From positions 122,232,305 through 122,296,304 of the forward strand of contig CM056743.1 in the NCBI GenBank assembly GCA_029851415.1: a stretch of 64,000 nt of DNA, given 5' to 3'. The DNA is from Eretmocerus hayati. Taxonomy: Eukaryota > Arthropoda > Insecta > Hymenoptera > Aphelinidae. Below, in pieces: positions 19,524-31,018 of this stretch; within the stretch, counting starts at the first letter, position 1, and each line of letters starts with the position of its first letter. The notes under the pieces were generated by a model, which did no database searches, was not told the DNA's origin, and worked only from the letters and a program-made list of their open reading frames with translations. Position numbers and translations under genes: made by a program.

Positions 19524-20647
19524 GCAAGACTTTTGGTCGATTTTGATGGTCAGAATATACCAGTGGAACAATTCATAAAAAGCTTCGAGAAAGCTGCTAG
19601 ATTTGTCGCACCTGGAGATCGCGAATTCTTTATAGAACTGGTAAAATCAAAAATTGTAAAGGATGCGAAATCACTCCTACAAGGACGCGAGATAGATTCA
19701 TTAGGGCAATTGGCTGAGCATCTCCGACGTGCATTTGCGTCGGCGCAGAGTTTACCCCAGCTCCAAGTTGATTTAGCTAGGGCCACCCAGAAACCAGACG
19801 AGAGAGTGTTTGATTATGGCCTTAGAATAATTGGTATTTTTCAAAGATGTGTAGAAGTAATCAAGAGAAATTTCAACGAGAATGCGGCTAGGGGTATGAT
19901 AGAAGGTCTGATGAGCACCGCGGTTGAGTGCTTCCTCCTTGGGCTTCGACACGATGTAGCCGTTATACACTCATGCATAATAACCCTAAAAATTTAGAAG
20001 ATGCAATAGCCTTGGCCTCGGATGTTGAGAAGAGGATGAAATTGCGGCAAGAGCTATACGCGGCTGCAGAAGATCACCCCCGGGTTAGGAAGGTGTATTG
20101 TCATCCTATAGAAAGTCGTGAGAAAGGAACCAATCCGGGATGCGAAGACATAAATCAAGAAGTACAGACTGATCCAACCGAGCGTCGTTATGAGAATTCT
20201 AATGAAGGTCGTAATACTGCAAGATCGGGGGGCCAGGGTGACTGGCACGGAAGGTCTCAAGTTAATGCAGGACCTTCCCGGTCGAACGCGATTTGCTATG
20301 AATGTTCGAAGCCTGGTCACTTTGCTAGAGATTGCCCAAATCGTCGACCCAGGGAGACGAGACCCCAAATAGGACGGAAACAATGCAATTATTGCAAAAA
20401 ACCGGGACACTTATTGACAGAATGTTTCGAGCTCGGACGCGTTATAGCCACTCAGAGTTACTGTAGGAACTGCCGTAAACAGGGGCACATAACTAGTAAT
20501 TGCCGTTCACGTCCATCAGAGGATACGAATAATCAATCAAATCGTAATTTAAACTTGAACCGCGGTCGTCAGACGGGTACGATGGCGAATCCGCGTTCTT
20601 GGGGACTGTCACAGTCCAGGATCGTGCCCTCATCGACCTCTCAATGA
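19524..20647 (+). pseudogene. gag: Element B Gag, 5'-truncated and frameshifted
   Basis: The frame begins inside the capsid region (ARLLVDFDGQNIPVEQFIKS, equivalent to ARILPEFDGQ of element A) directly at the LTR junction, so about 100 N-terminal residues, the leader and any ORF0 genes are deleted. The first part runs to 19997 and the second part is open from 19928 to 20647; the frame changes between about 19950 and 19975, consistent with a 1-base insertion or 2-base loss. The second part has the three CCHC knuckles CYECSKPGHFARDC, CNYCKKPGHLLTEC and CRNCRKQGHITSNC. There is no start codon in context, so this copy should not make functional Gag. Confidence 0.9.
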
Positions 20648-23600
20648 ACCCCTCGCGATGCCCGACAGTTTGTTTTTCGAGCAGGGATCTTTGCAAGGAA
20701 GATTGCCTCTTTTTAGTCGACACCGGGTCGGAGCTCAATCTGCTTAAAGAAAATGTATTAGCGGCTCACGTGGATTTGAATAGGGAGAAGACCTTCGGGT
20801 TAGCTGGAATAAGCACAGAACTAATATCGACCCTAGGCCGATGTGAAATAGATTTACAAGACTCGAGATGTGTAATGCATTTAATTCCAAAAAATTTCCC
20901 GGTTCCGTATGATGGTATATTGGGCATTCAATTTTTAGAAGAATACGGTGCAACCTTGTTTTTCCAGGATAGCTGTATGACGCTAGAAAATTGTGCGGAG
21001 GCATACATTCCATTCACAAGTCACGATTCGATTTGCCTACCCGCAAGAACAAAGAAATTATGCCATCTAAGGATAAAGAACGTGGATAAAGAATCCGGAT
21101 ATGTGGAGAGAATTGATGCGGGCCCAAACATTTTTGCAGGCGAATGTTTAGTTAAGAACAAAAATGGTCATGCGGCCTTGTTCATCATAAATTCGAATCC
21201 AATGCCAGTAAATTTAATCATTCCGCCTATTACACTGTTAGACTTTCAGTGTGAAATTAAATCAATCAAAACCATTAAGGCCTTGAGTCAATCTGAGACA
21301 AAGGAGACGGAGAAAAAACGAGTAGAGACAATTCTTTCCATTCTTAATTTAGAAGGTTTGAACAGAGAAGAGAGAGATGCAGTAGTCAAAATTGTGACCG
21401 CGTTTCCATATCAATTTCATATCCAAGGAGATAAGCTCAGTATGACTGACTTGGTGTATCATAGAATCCCAACTACTGATAATGTCCCCATCAATGTTAG
21501 GCAGTATAGGAACCCACCTCATCTACGTGAGGAAATAGAGAGACAAGTTAAGGAAATGATCGATAATGACATAGTAGAGCCATCTGAATCCCCTTATAAC
21601 TCTCCATTGTGGATTGTACCGAAAAAGCCAGACTCGAAAGGGAATAAGCGGTGGCGAATAGTTATCGACTTTAGGGCTTTGAACGAAAAAACCATAGCTT
21701 CTGCATATCCACTCCCAAACATAACTGAAATATTAGATCAATTAGGGCAGTGTAAGTACTTTTCTACGCTAGATTTAGCCCAAGGCTTCTTTCAAATTCC
21801 GATTCACCCGGATGATAAGGACAAGTGTGCATTTTCCTGTAATTACCGTCACCTAACCTTCAAGCGAATGGCCATGGGCTTAAAAGGATCCCCTTCTAGC
21901 TTTCAAGCCCTTATGGATAAGGTTCTAACGGGATTACAAGGAGTTGAATTATTCATTTTTATGGACGATTTAGTGGTTTATTGCAAATCAATCCAAGAAT
22001 TCTTAGAAAAAATGAAGAAATTGTTCGGTAGATTAAAAACGGCGAAACTGACGTTGGAGCCCGATAAATGCTTATTTTTGCGGCGCGAAGTTGGTTACTT
22101 GGGCCATATTATTTCTGAAAAGGGCGTAAAACCAGACCCCAAAAAGATAGAAGCAGTAGAAAAATTTCCACAGCCGAAATCTCGAAAAAATATTAAACAA
22201 TTTTTGGGACTCGCGGGTTATTACAGGCGTTTTATTAAGGATTTCGCGAAAGTATCGGCTCCACTCAATCAACTTTTGAAAAATGATCAGCCATTTATCT
22301 GGGAGTCAGAGCAAGAGATGGCTTTTCGCACGTTAAAGAAGTGTTTATGTTCAGAACCCATTTTATGTTATCCAAATTTCAATTTGGACTTTTATGTAGT
22401 AACCGACGCATCGAAAATCGCGTTGGGAGCCCTGCTCACTCAAGAGTATGAGTTAAATCGACCAATAGCATATGCATCTCGGGTACTTAGTGATGCAGAG
22501 AAGGGGTATTCCGCCATAGAGTTAGAATTATTAGCGTTGGTCTTCGCAGCCCATCACTGGAGGGGATATTTGTTCGGTAGATCTTTTACCTTCATAACTG
22601 ATTCACGAGCGTTAGTATGGTTGAATAACCTGAAGGATCCAACGTCACGTTTGGCTAGATTTCGAATTAAACTGCAAGATTTTCAGTTCAAAATTATCCA
22701 CCGCAGTGGCCGTATTAATCAGAACGCCGATGCCCTATCTCGTAACCCCGTTGAGAAACCGCGAGACGATATGGATACGCAATCAGGAATGGAAGGGTCG
22801 GAATATTGTGATGAGTTACAAACAAGAAATACACAAAGGGAATCGATTGGAAATGTGTCGAAAGAGAACTGTCAAGTTGGAAATGTGTCGAAAGAGAACT
22901 GTCAAGTTGGAAATGTGTCGAAGGAGAACTGTCAAGTTGGAAATGTGTCAAAAGAGAACTGTCAAGTTGGAAATGTGTCGAAGGAAAACTGTCAAGTTGG
23001 AAATGTGTCGAAAGAGAACTGTCAAGTTGGAAATGTGTCGAAAGAGAAGTGTCAAATTGGAAACGTGTCAAAAGAGATCTGTCAAATTGGAAACGTGTCA
23101 AATCGAGAATGTTCGAGTGGAAACATGTCTATTAGGGGGCCCCCAACATACTCATCTGCAGATGGAGGTAACGATGAGGTAATTGAAATGTGCTCAGACA
23201 ATACTACCGAGGGAGCCGGAACCAATGCAGGACGCGGGATGTCGACGGAGAATCGTTTGGTACCGACAGTCTCTGAAGACATTCCCGTGCGCCTGTTCTC
23301 GGTAAGAAAGGCGAACTGCGGTAAGAATGAGGACCTCAGGAGAGAGATAAAAGGGAAAATATTAGACGATGAAGTCAGAATATCGTCAGAACAACGGGAA
23401 AACATATTGAAAGAGATAAAATCCAACCCAAATCGGAAAAGAAGTAGATCATTGTCAGAAATAATAACTGAGAAAAGGATTGCGAAACAACCTAGATATA
23501 CGAGCGAGGTAAACAGATTCAGTGGACAAGGAAATAGAGATTTAGGGAAAGGATGCGCTCCCCTGCGTGTAAATAGAGATAATGAGAGATCGGAAGTAGC

Positions 23601-25119
23601 TAGAATTCTTACGGTGTTCCCGATGCAATACGTGTCAGAACAGTTATTGACGAGACGAGATAATTTGGCTCATTTTTTAGCATGCGATTGTGTTGTAAAT
23701 ACTCCTATCGGCCAACAGTTAGTGGATCTTGAGCTCATCTCCTTGGATGTTATAAGAGAACAGAATCCTACGGTAGGAACAATAGTAATCACAAACATTG
23801 AAGAAAGCGAATACAATCAAAAAATTTTCACACTATTCACAAGGGAGGGACATAAGGACCTAACATCCGAAGAAACGTTGGCAGAATGTCTTGAAAAGCT
23901 TAAAGAAACTATTATAATGGACAAGGTAGAGTCTTTGAGTCTCTCTATGATTGATGACGGGATAGATAACATACTTTGGGCCCCAGTCGAGGCTGTCTTG
24001 AGAACCTTCAAAGATATTGATAATTTTTCACTGACGGTTTGCTTAGGAGGGATAATTTCACCAAATGAAGAAGACCGGAAGCTAGTTTTGCAAGAATGTC
24101 ATGATGCGGCCGCGGGGGGACACCAGGGAGTGACCAAAACATACAAACGTATTAGAGAACGATTTCATTGGGTAGGTATGAAGGAGGATATCGCGAATTA
24201 CGTAAAAACATGTGAGACTTGCCAGAGGGTAAAGCTTTCAAGAATAAAAACCAGACTACCGATGAAGATAACTACAACCCCGTCAAAACCCTTTCAAATA
24301 GTAGAAATGGACATTGTGGGACCTATAAATCCAGCTTCAAACGGAATGCGTTACCTTTTGACAATAATGTGTTTATTGACTCGCTACGCAGACGCGATTC
24401 CATTATCAGAAGTTACCTCTGAGGCTGTGGCTATTGCATTCGCAAAGGATTTTATTTGCAAACATGGATGCCCTGAAACTATCAAGACCGACCAGGATAG
24501 TAATTTTCAGAGTCAAATGATGATAAAGTTTTGCAAAATTTTTGGTCTACAGAGATTAAGCAGCTCGTCGTTCCATCCCCAGACCCTAGGTGCGTTAGAA
24601 AGACACCATCATACCTTGGTGGAATATTTGAGATGTTTCATAAAAAAAGAGCCGGAAAATTGGTCTGACTATGTAAAACCCGCCTTGATGGCTTATAATA
24701 GTAGCACCCACTCCGCCCATTCGTACAGCCCTTTCGAGCTCGTCTATGGACGAAAAATGCGTATTCCATCCAATTTTGAGTCGAAGGTGGTAGAAAAAAC
24801 ATACGCGGATTATTTGGATGATCTGATCGCGAAACTCAATTATGCCCATGCAAATGCACGTCACAACATTTTGATCAGTAAGGAGCGTTCCAAGGCGTAC
24901 TATGACCGTAAAATTAACATACGTAAATTCGAAGTTGGCGAGGAGGTTTATTTATTAAAGGAACCGAAATCTGGGAAGTTGGACGAACAATATAGCGGCA
25001 GGTATAAAATATTGAAGTTGATCGGGGAAAAATCAGCACTTATTGACTTGAGACAAGGTAATAAAACGAAGATTGTTCATTTGGATAAGTTAAAACACGC
25101 TTTCACGAGAGTAGACTAA
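20599..25119 (+). CDS. pol: Element B Pol: protease, RT, RNase H, repeat linker, macro-like domain, integrase; frame intact
   Basis: One open frame of 1506 codons in the -1 frame relative to gag, overlapping it by 49 bp; the listed start is TTG, so translation is expected by frameshifting. Protease has VDTGSELNLL; RT has FRALNEK and FMDD at about 21958 (Met where element A has Leu); RNase H has VTDAS, ELELLAL and TDSR. The linker holds nine 10-residue repeats. At 23605-24050 the macro-like segment reads HFLACDC ... DDGIDNILWAPVEAVLRTF ... LTVCLGG. Integrase has the HHCC finger (HDAAAGGHQG ... CETC) and DDE (MDIVGP, KTDQD, ALERHH) and ends HLDKLKHAFTRVD. The intact frame in an element with a ruined gag suggests the gag damage is younger than, or independent of, selection on pol. 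Confidence 0.95.
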   Translation: MGTVTVQDRALIDLSMNPSRCPTVCFSSRDLCKEDCLFLVDTGSELNLLKENVLAAHVDLNREKTFGLAGISTELISTLGRCEIDLQDSRCVMHLIPKNFPVPYDGILGIQFLEEYGATLFFQDSCMTLENCAEAYIPFTSHDSICLPARTKKLCHLRIKNVDKESGYVERIDAGPNIFAGECLVKNKNGHAALFIINSNPMPVNLIIPPITLLDFQCEIKSIKTIKALSQSETKETEKKRVETILSILNLEGLNREERDAVVKIVTAFPYQFHIQGDKLSMTDLVYHRIPTTDNVPINVRQYRNPPHLREEIERQVKEMIDNDIVEPSESPYNSPLWIVPKKPDSKGNKRWRIVIDFRALNEKTIASAYPLPNITEILDQLGQCKYFSTLDLAQGFFQIPIHPDDKDKCAFSCNYRHLTFKRMAMGLKGSPSSFQALMDKVLTGLQGVELFIFMDDLVVYCKSIQEFLEKMKKLFGRLKTAKLTLEPDKCLFLRREVGYLGHIISEKGVKPDPKKIEAVEKFPQPKSRKNIKQFLGLAGYYRRFIKDFAKVSAPLNQLLKNDQPFIWESEQEMAFRTLKKCLCSEPILCYPNFNLDFYVVTDASKIALGALLTQEYELNRPIAYASRVLSDAEKGYSAIELELLALVFAAHHWRGYLFGRSFTFITDSRALVWLNNLKDPTSRLARFRIKLQDFQFKIIHRSGRINQNADALSRNPVEKPRDDMDTQSGMEGSEYCDELQTRNTQRESIGNVSKENCQVGNVSKENCQVGNVSKENCQVGNVSKENCQVGNVSKENCQVGNVSKENCQVGNVSKEKCQIGNVSKEICQIGNVSNRECSSGNMSIRGPPTYSSADGGNDEVIEMCSDNTTEGAGTNAGRGMSTENRLVPTVSEDIPVRLFSVRKANCGKNEDLRREIKGKILDDEVRISSEQRENILKEIKSNPNRKRSRSLSEIITEKRIAKQPRYTSEVNRFSGQGNRDLGKGCAPLRVNRDNERSEVARILTVFPMQYVSEQLLTRRDNLAHFLACDCVVNTPIGQQLVDLELISLDVIREQNPTVGTIVITNIEESEYNQKIFTLFTREGHKDLTSEETLAECLEKLKETIIMDKVESLSLSMIDDGIDNILWAPVEAVLRTFKDIDNFSLTVCLGGIISPNEEDRKLVLQECHDAAAGGHQGVTKTYKRIRERFHWVGMKEDIANYVKTCETCQRVKLSRIKTRLPMKITTTPSKPFQIVEMDIVGPINPASNGMRYLLTIMCLLTRYADAIPLSEVTSEAVAIAFAKDFICKHGCPETIKTDQDSNFQSQMMIKFCKIFGLQRLSSSSFHPQTLGALERHHHTLVEYLRCFIKKEPENWSDYVKPALMAYNSSTHSAHSYSPFELVYGRKMRIPSNFESKVVEKTYADYLDDLIAKLNYAHANARHNILISKERSKAYYDRKINIRKFEVGEEVYLLKEPKSGKLDEQYSGRYKILKLIGEKSALIDLRQGNKTKIVHLDKLKHAFTRVD
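22849..23118 (+). repeat. Nine 30-bp tandem repeats inside pol of element B
   Basis: Units of 30 bp begin GGAAATGTGTCG and encode GNVSKENCQV; the last two units are diverged (KEICQI, NRECSS). They sit between RNase H and the macro-like segment, in frame. Element A lacks them at this place. Confidence 0.95.
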
Positions 25120-28100
25120 AATAAAATTAGGATATAGATCCTGGTCGTGTGTTTTTCCGCACCTAAATTCGATCTTGGCAAATTCATTCTATATAATGAA
25201 AAATTTAATAAATAAGGGTAATAGTTGTCGTGTAGGATTTATTATCAACGCGTATTTTTTTTTACGTATAACACTGATAAAGTAAGATTTCTAATTAAGA
25301 GAAGGAAGTGATTGAATCACCGGAATGGCATAGATTACCGATACAGTATATTGTTTGTGCGTGAAGATATGAGTAAGAGAAAAAAAAAATAACAAAACAA
25401 AAAAAAACTTACAAAGGACACAAAACTCTTGAAAAATCTTATATGAAAACCGATCGTAAATTAGGTATTGAATACATATTAGTCTGAATTGATCATATTC
25501 ATAGATTATAACACAAGAAAAGAGAAAAAAAAAAAAAAAAAAAAAACACATACAACACAAAACAAAAAAAAATTTTTAAAAGACACAGAACCCCTTGAAA
25601 AAAATGAATTAGGTATTGCATACAAATTAGTATAAATTGATTAGATTCATAATAAAACACAAACAAGAAAAAAATTTAAAAAGAGACACAGAAACTCTTG
25701 AAATTTTTATGAATAGGATTTTCCCTTTTGATGAAAATAGAAGTTATGGATATTCAAAAAATCTTTCGTCTTGGATATATTTCTTTTCTCTCCTCGTCTA
25801 AAGTCAACAAAATAGCATGCTTCTAGAAGTATTATGATTGGATAAATCTAAAATTCTGGTACACCCTCGTTTCATAACATTTTCCGGAACTTACTGTGAC
25901 ATAAAATGACTCTCAGTAAAATAGGTTGATAGAATAAAATGTTAAGATTATTATAAATGTATTGTGAGTGTTTCGAGCCATTGTATGTAGATTATAAAGA
26001 TTTATGTAATTGGATTGAAGAAAAATAAAGAAAAAGGAAATGAGGAGTTTGGGGCAAAGAGGGGTCTCAACGCGTTACAATTCTCTTGGGGTCTCACGTA
26101 TTGGTTATACGATGTAACGTCAGGAAAAGAGTAACAAAAAAAGGCAGGGGGCCATCGAGTGACGGCGATGGAGGGAGCCGGTCTCCCCCAAATTCCTCAT
26201 TTTTGAAAATATAAGGAAAATTAATAGCATGCACTCACAATGCGAAGGAATAAATAAGGATTCAAGTAGCTGACAATTACACAATAATCAATAAAAGTAC
26301 AAGGCTTGCCCGGGTTGCCACAGGCCTTCACAGCGAATACACCAACACACACAATTTTTTTTTGTGAAGGAATTAAAATTAATGAAAATTCCATCAAATG
26401 ATTGCTGGTAATAATTATCTTTTGGTCATGTTCTGGATATTATCATAAAACCCCTGGGTGAATAATAAAGTTAGAAGGAATGGAGGGAAATCTCTGGGAC
26501 ACTGAGGCTTAATATTACTTGAGGAACTTGTTAACGAGTATAATTGGATTGATATTCAGAAAATTAACTCGAGTGATCCACAAATTCAATCGTTCTCCGA
26601 GCATTGCTAATTCCTTAAATAAAATTATCTTCTGTCTTTTATAAATGAGTTCCTATGGGAGAGGAGGTTCAAGATTCAAGGGACGTGCCCTTTGAATAAA
26701 CAGTAAATTATCAAAGCCGTGGAGGACACTCTAGATAGTTCCCGTGAAAACTTGAACACAAAGTTATCCCTTATTAGCAGAAAACGAAGACTTGAACCAT
26801 ATCTCACAAGGATTCGAATCTTAGTCAGATGAAATAGGCGACAATGGTTGTCAGTCGTTGCATCATATCACTTAAGATACTTCCAATGCTTGGGAAGCAC
26901 TATATAGAAGTATAACTTAACGATGAATTGAATATATAACTGTAAACTCTTTTAATTGACTGAATGTCGTGATTGATAAGTTCTGAAGCTTACGCTGCCT
27001 GCTGGGTTATCATTCTGGTGAGTGGTATATTTTTATCTCTTTAGCTTGAGTAAAATGGTATTGAAATTAAATTTCCTAAACCTATGTGTCGGTCAAATTC
27101 TAATATTGGAAAAAGAAAATTAATAACGTTGATTATGAGAATATAAGTGAAGAATTTCCTGATAATGAAAGCGTAGGTTTTTGAGTCTTCAATATCACGA
27201 TGCAGGATGAGGACTTTGACATTCAGAACTTACAAGCATAAGCAAGCAAGAATCTTTTCGCGGGATGAGTATTTCTAGTCAAGTGGGAAAACAAAATATA
27301 TAGAGGTAATTTGGAGTCGTATTATATCGAGGGAGCGACACATTGTTCAGTTCATTCATAAATGGTTCAATAAAACATACATTCACTAATTTCACTATAC
27401 ACTCACAATGGCCTGCACGGACCGCCACAAGCCTTCACCGCGTTACACTTGCATACATACATATTACACACAAACAGCACACAAAATGATTTGAATCGAG
27501 AAAATGATAGTGACAGTTGGTGTCAGTCACATGTGGAATTTTCTGACTTGGTAGGGTTGAGGTCGGTTAAGAGTTGGGTCGCTGTAAATATACATTAGCA
27601 CTCTGAAAAATCATCCTATTGATTGAATAATTTCAGAATCTGGATCCTTCTTGAGTGATATCATGTTTTATATTCGATCTATGGAGTATTTCAAGTAAAC
27701 TCTCGTAATCCATTCAAAAATAGTTGTATATCGCGATCTCTCTCTCTCTTGCGCACTGTGCGCGAAGAACATTCTGGGCACCAGTTGCCAACATTACTCA
27801 AAATTTATCGGGAATATAGTTGGCGCGTGGGTGCGGGATCTGTTTCCGTATCGTCATCTTAAACGCGAATCCCGCCTGTGACTTGAGCCGGGAGGTCGTC
27901 GCTCGGGGGCGGTAGAAGTTTTGCGCCTTGTATCGAGCTTATTACCTGGTATTTTACATCTTTCACAATAAAAGTAATGGACGAATTTTATGGATGCGAG
28001 TTCAGCTCGAGTTAGACTACTCAGACAAATTGGGATTTAAACGAGTGTTTTTATACATTCGAAAGCCCAGTTGGTGAAGATCATAAAACTCTTTCGTTCG

Positions 28101-29341
28101 TAGTGATCTGTTTCGTCTTCAATTATATAGGCAAGAATGATAGTCTCTTAGTATACGTTGTCGGAATATGCTCAAATATTAAAGTCATAAATTTCATGAA
28201 TACCTTTTCTCGGAGGTAAATGGCTGCAAATTATTGCGAGTCCACGTGACAAGAAATTCAAGTTCGTTGTTCAAGAACAAAAAGCAACCTTTAAATGTAA
28301 AGACGTTGCGAAACTCTTGTTCTGCAATTCGATTTCATTAGTTAGGTTCGTTGCCCTTGTTGATTTTGATTTGATGTACTGGTCTTGGTCTCGATCAGTT
28401 TCATAAAATTCTTCATATGAGCATAAATTATCGTCAATTTGATTGACCGCAAGTAAACTCGATTGAAGCTCTCGAGAAATTCCTCAAGTATCGATAAACT
28501 CATAATCGATCAAATTGCGAATTCTGTTGAATATAATGCTCATGCTTCAAAATGGGTAACATTATATTCAGTGTTTTAATATGCATCGGTTTTAAAATCA
28601 ATTCGGAATCATCATATTAATAGAAATTCTTCATATTGGCAACTAAAATCACGAAGCGCATTTGCAGGAGGGTTTTGGGTTATAAATTGCGTGAAATGTT
28701 TAATGAGAAATAGAGTATACGACTCGTATTACCACGTTCCATACATTAGAAATGAGGGAGAGATCTAATATGAGAGGATTTCATGGGAAATTGTTAACCT
28801 CATTGATAACAAATTACAGTTACTTCTGCGTAAGCAAATCATTTAGATATATTGACTAAGAGTCAGGTCCAAGGACCTCTGAACTCAATGATCAGTCTAT
28901 ATCAACATTCGTCGCGGCATAGAATCACATTGAATCATTGGAAAAATTCAAACCAAAAATTACAAGCATGGCTATTCCACTAGTCCCGGGATTAAATTAT
29001 AAACATAAAACCGCTACACAACACTGAAACTTCGCATGATTCTTAGTTCGAATATAGTATGTTGTGATACAGGAGCGCAAATGATGGTTTTCATGATCTT
29101 CTGTGAGCATATGAAAATCAATAATCAGTGCGTAAATGGCTCATTTGCGCGCAGACGATCGTAGAGTATTATTTTGACACTCGTTAACACAGTAAATTTG
29201 GGGAAATTATAAATCGGGTCTGCCCTCATGCGTTGGGATATAGTAATCAAATTCGATAGTACTGACCATTCCAACCAATATATAAAAAAAAATCGATTAA
29301 ACCATTCATGAAATGTTATTCATTATAAGGTTGCTTTCCTT
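25120..29341 (+). other. Element B long non-coding region after pol
   Basis: 4.2 kb of AT-rich DNA without a significant frame. A-rich tracts lie at 25380-25410 and 25520-25570. A stem-loop lies at 26038-26202. Two diverged short duplicates (GCCACAGGCCTTCAC near 26318 and GCCACAAGCCTTCAC near 27424) are present. No terminal repeats or target duplications of a further nested element were found. The equivalent stretch in element A is only 1.5 kb in total. Confidence 0.6.
26038..26202 (+). other. Predicted RNA stem-loop downstream of pol, element B
   Basis: AAATGAGGAGTTTGGGGC (26038-26055) pairs with CCCCCAAATTCCTCATTT (26185-26202) with one mismatch. The enclosed 129 bases include GGGGTCTC, GGCCATCG and GCGATGGAGGGAGC. 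Position and loop motif match the element A structure. Confidence 0.55.
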
Positions 29342-29352
29342 TACACTATGTT

Positions 29353-29475
29353 GAGGAAAAGAAAAAGAGAGAAAGAAAAGAAAAGAGAGAGAGAGAAAGA
29401 CAAAAGAGAAAAAGGAAGGGAGAGTAAGAGAGAGAGAGAGAAAAGGGAAGAAGAGGGGAATGAAGAAAGTGGGGG
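29353..29475 (+). repeat. Purine-only (GA/AAAG) simple repeat
   Basis: About 120 bases almost wholly A and G on the plus strand. Frames read here on both strands are composition artefacts. Confidence 0.9.
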
Positions 29476-29499
29476 AAAAGACCGGCAACGGCCGCTTGG

Positions 29500-29828
29500 C
29501 AAACGTGCGCAACGGAGCGAGCCAGTTCGTACCCGGCTTCTAGAGGAATCAGACGTTGGTGCGAACATTCAAGGCTTTCAGCGCATTCGAGTTCATTATT
29601 GCTCCAAATCGCGAAGTTTCTTTAGTTGTGATCGGAACACGAAAGTGCTATACAAACAAGTGTAACCCAAAAAACGATACGAGAGGAAGGAAGACGTCTT
29701 GGCGTGCTCTGGAGCAGGACGTTCGTGCTCGAGGTGATACCGTCGCAATCAGGTCGCCGAGGTGGGTGTGGATATCTACCTGGACTGCTGTTGCAAATCT
29801 TCGGATTCCTTTCTATACTTAGATACAG
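29500..29828 (+). promoter_or_regulatory. Candidate 5' exon for a spliced accessory-ORF message, element B
   Basis: A less AT-rich patch ends at a consensus donor GATACAG|gtgagcg (29828/29829). The first good acceptor before the accessory ORF, cttgtacttccag, ends at 31807, 8 bp before the ATG. Splicing the two would bring the ORF to the 5' end of a message. This is inference from splice motifs only; the same acceptor could pair with a donor in the leader. Confidence 0.3.
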
Positions 29829-30816
29829 GTGAGCGATTATTGAGAATAAATGAAGAATATCACATTTTCAGCCAGCGTTGTTAAGTCGCGTCGTTATGGT
29901 ATTACGTGATGAGGATGTGTTGCATGAAATCAAACAGTTGAATACATCGCGAAGCGCGTCCTGTGTGTGCGACAGTCAAAAACTTTTCTCGCGTAAGCTT
30001 TTGGAAGGTTGTCTCCGCGTGGCTGTACAACTTGGTGTAGGGAGAATTTGGAAATAATCTACGCGCGGGTATGCAACTTTGTATAGTATGAATGGTCGCA
30101 AAACGCGTCTTGCTTAATTGCCATTAACTTTCTCGTGAAATTGGAAAAATCATCTGTGTGCAAGTACGAATTTCCTTATGAAGTTGGTGAGGAGAGAATG
30201 TTCGTTAACGAAAACCTTTTCTTGGCGTGAGATACATTAAATACTGAAATTTCACACAGAGTTAAGTACAACGTATGCACATACAAGGCTATTCTTGTGG
30301 ATTCTTTCGTAATGAAATATTGATAAATCGCGTGAAAAAATAGTGATAAACCGCGCAAAGCGTCATGGAGATTCTTCATTCACAAGAGAGATATGTCGTG
30401 GTGAATTTTCCGCTCAATTTTATTCGCGAGGCTGTGATGAATAGTTTTGCTCACTATGTCGCGTATAAAGAAGATGAATTCCCATTCGCAAAATTGTGAT
30501 GCGTCGCGTGTATAGCTTTCGTTCGTGAATTTTTCATTCGTAGGGCTGAAGCACATAATAGTAAAGTTGCTCGCAGGTTATGATATGTCATGATGAATTT
30601 TACGATCATAGAAAAAGGTGTGCGGATATACTAGAATAATCAAATTTCAAGCGCAATCTTCTATTAAGATTCGGAGTCGGTGGTTTGAGTAACGGTACGG
30701 GGCATGCTGTGTTCAATGAAAATAGAATTAATGCGAATCACGCGAATTACGGAAAATTATATCAGAAAGCCTGGGTGCAATCTTGAGAAACAAAAGGGGG
30801 GACGCGATCTTGTACT

Positions 30817-31018
30817 GAGATAAGATCCGGGAAAAACACGCCGGATGTAAACAACACGTGCGCGAAAGAATAGGACAATGGAGATGCGGAAGTGAGATAT
30901 AGTCCGGGAAAAACCCGCCGGACGTAAACAACACGTGCGCGAAAGAATAGGACAATGGAGATGCGGAAGTGAGATATAGTCTGGGAAAAACACGGCGGAT
31001 GTAAATAACACGTGCGCC
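30817..31018 (+). repeat. 77-bp tandem repeat, about 2.6 copies
   Basis: Units start at 30817, 30894 and 30971 (last one partial) and share GGGAAAAAC, CGCCGGA, GTAAACAACACGTGCGCGAA and GACAATGGAGATGCGGAAGT. The units contain the E-box-like CACGTG. They lie in non-coding DNA of element B upstream of the accessory ORF. Confidence 0.9.

Noticed and set aside
22849..23118. CRISPR-like array of 30-bp units
   Set aside because: No spacers; units are contiguous and in frame in pol, in animal DNA.
22706..23182. Repetitive frames (LEMCRKRTVK and HFQLDSS types) in other frames of the repeat array
   Set aside because: Shadows of the 30-bp array inside the pol frame.
29306..29665. Ser/Phe- and Arg/Glu/Lys-rich frames on both strands
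   Set aside because: Produced by the purine-only tract.
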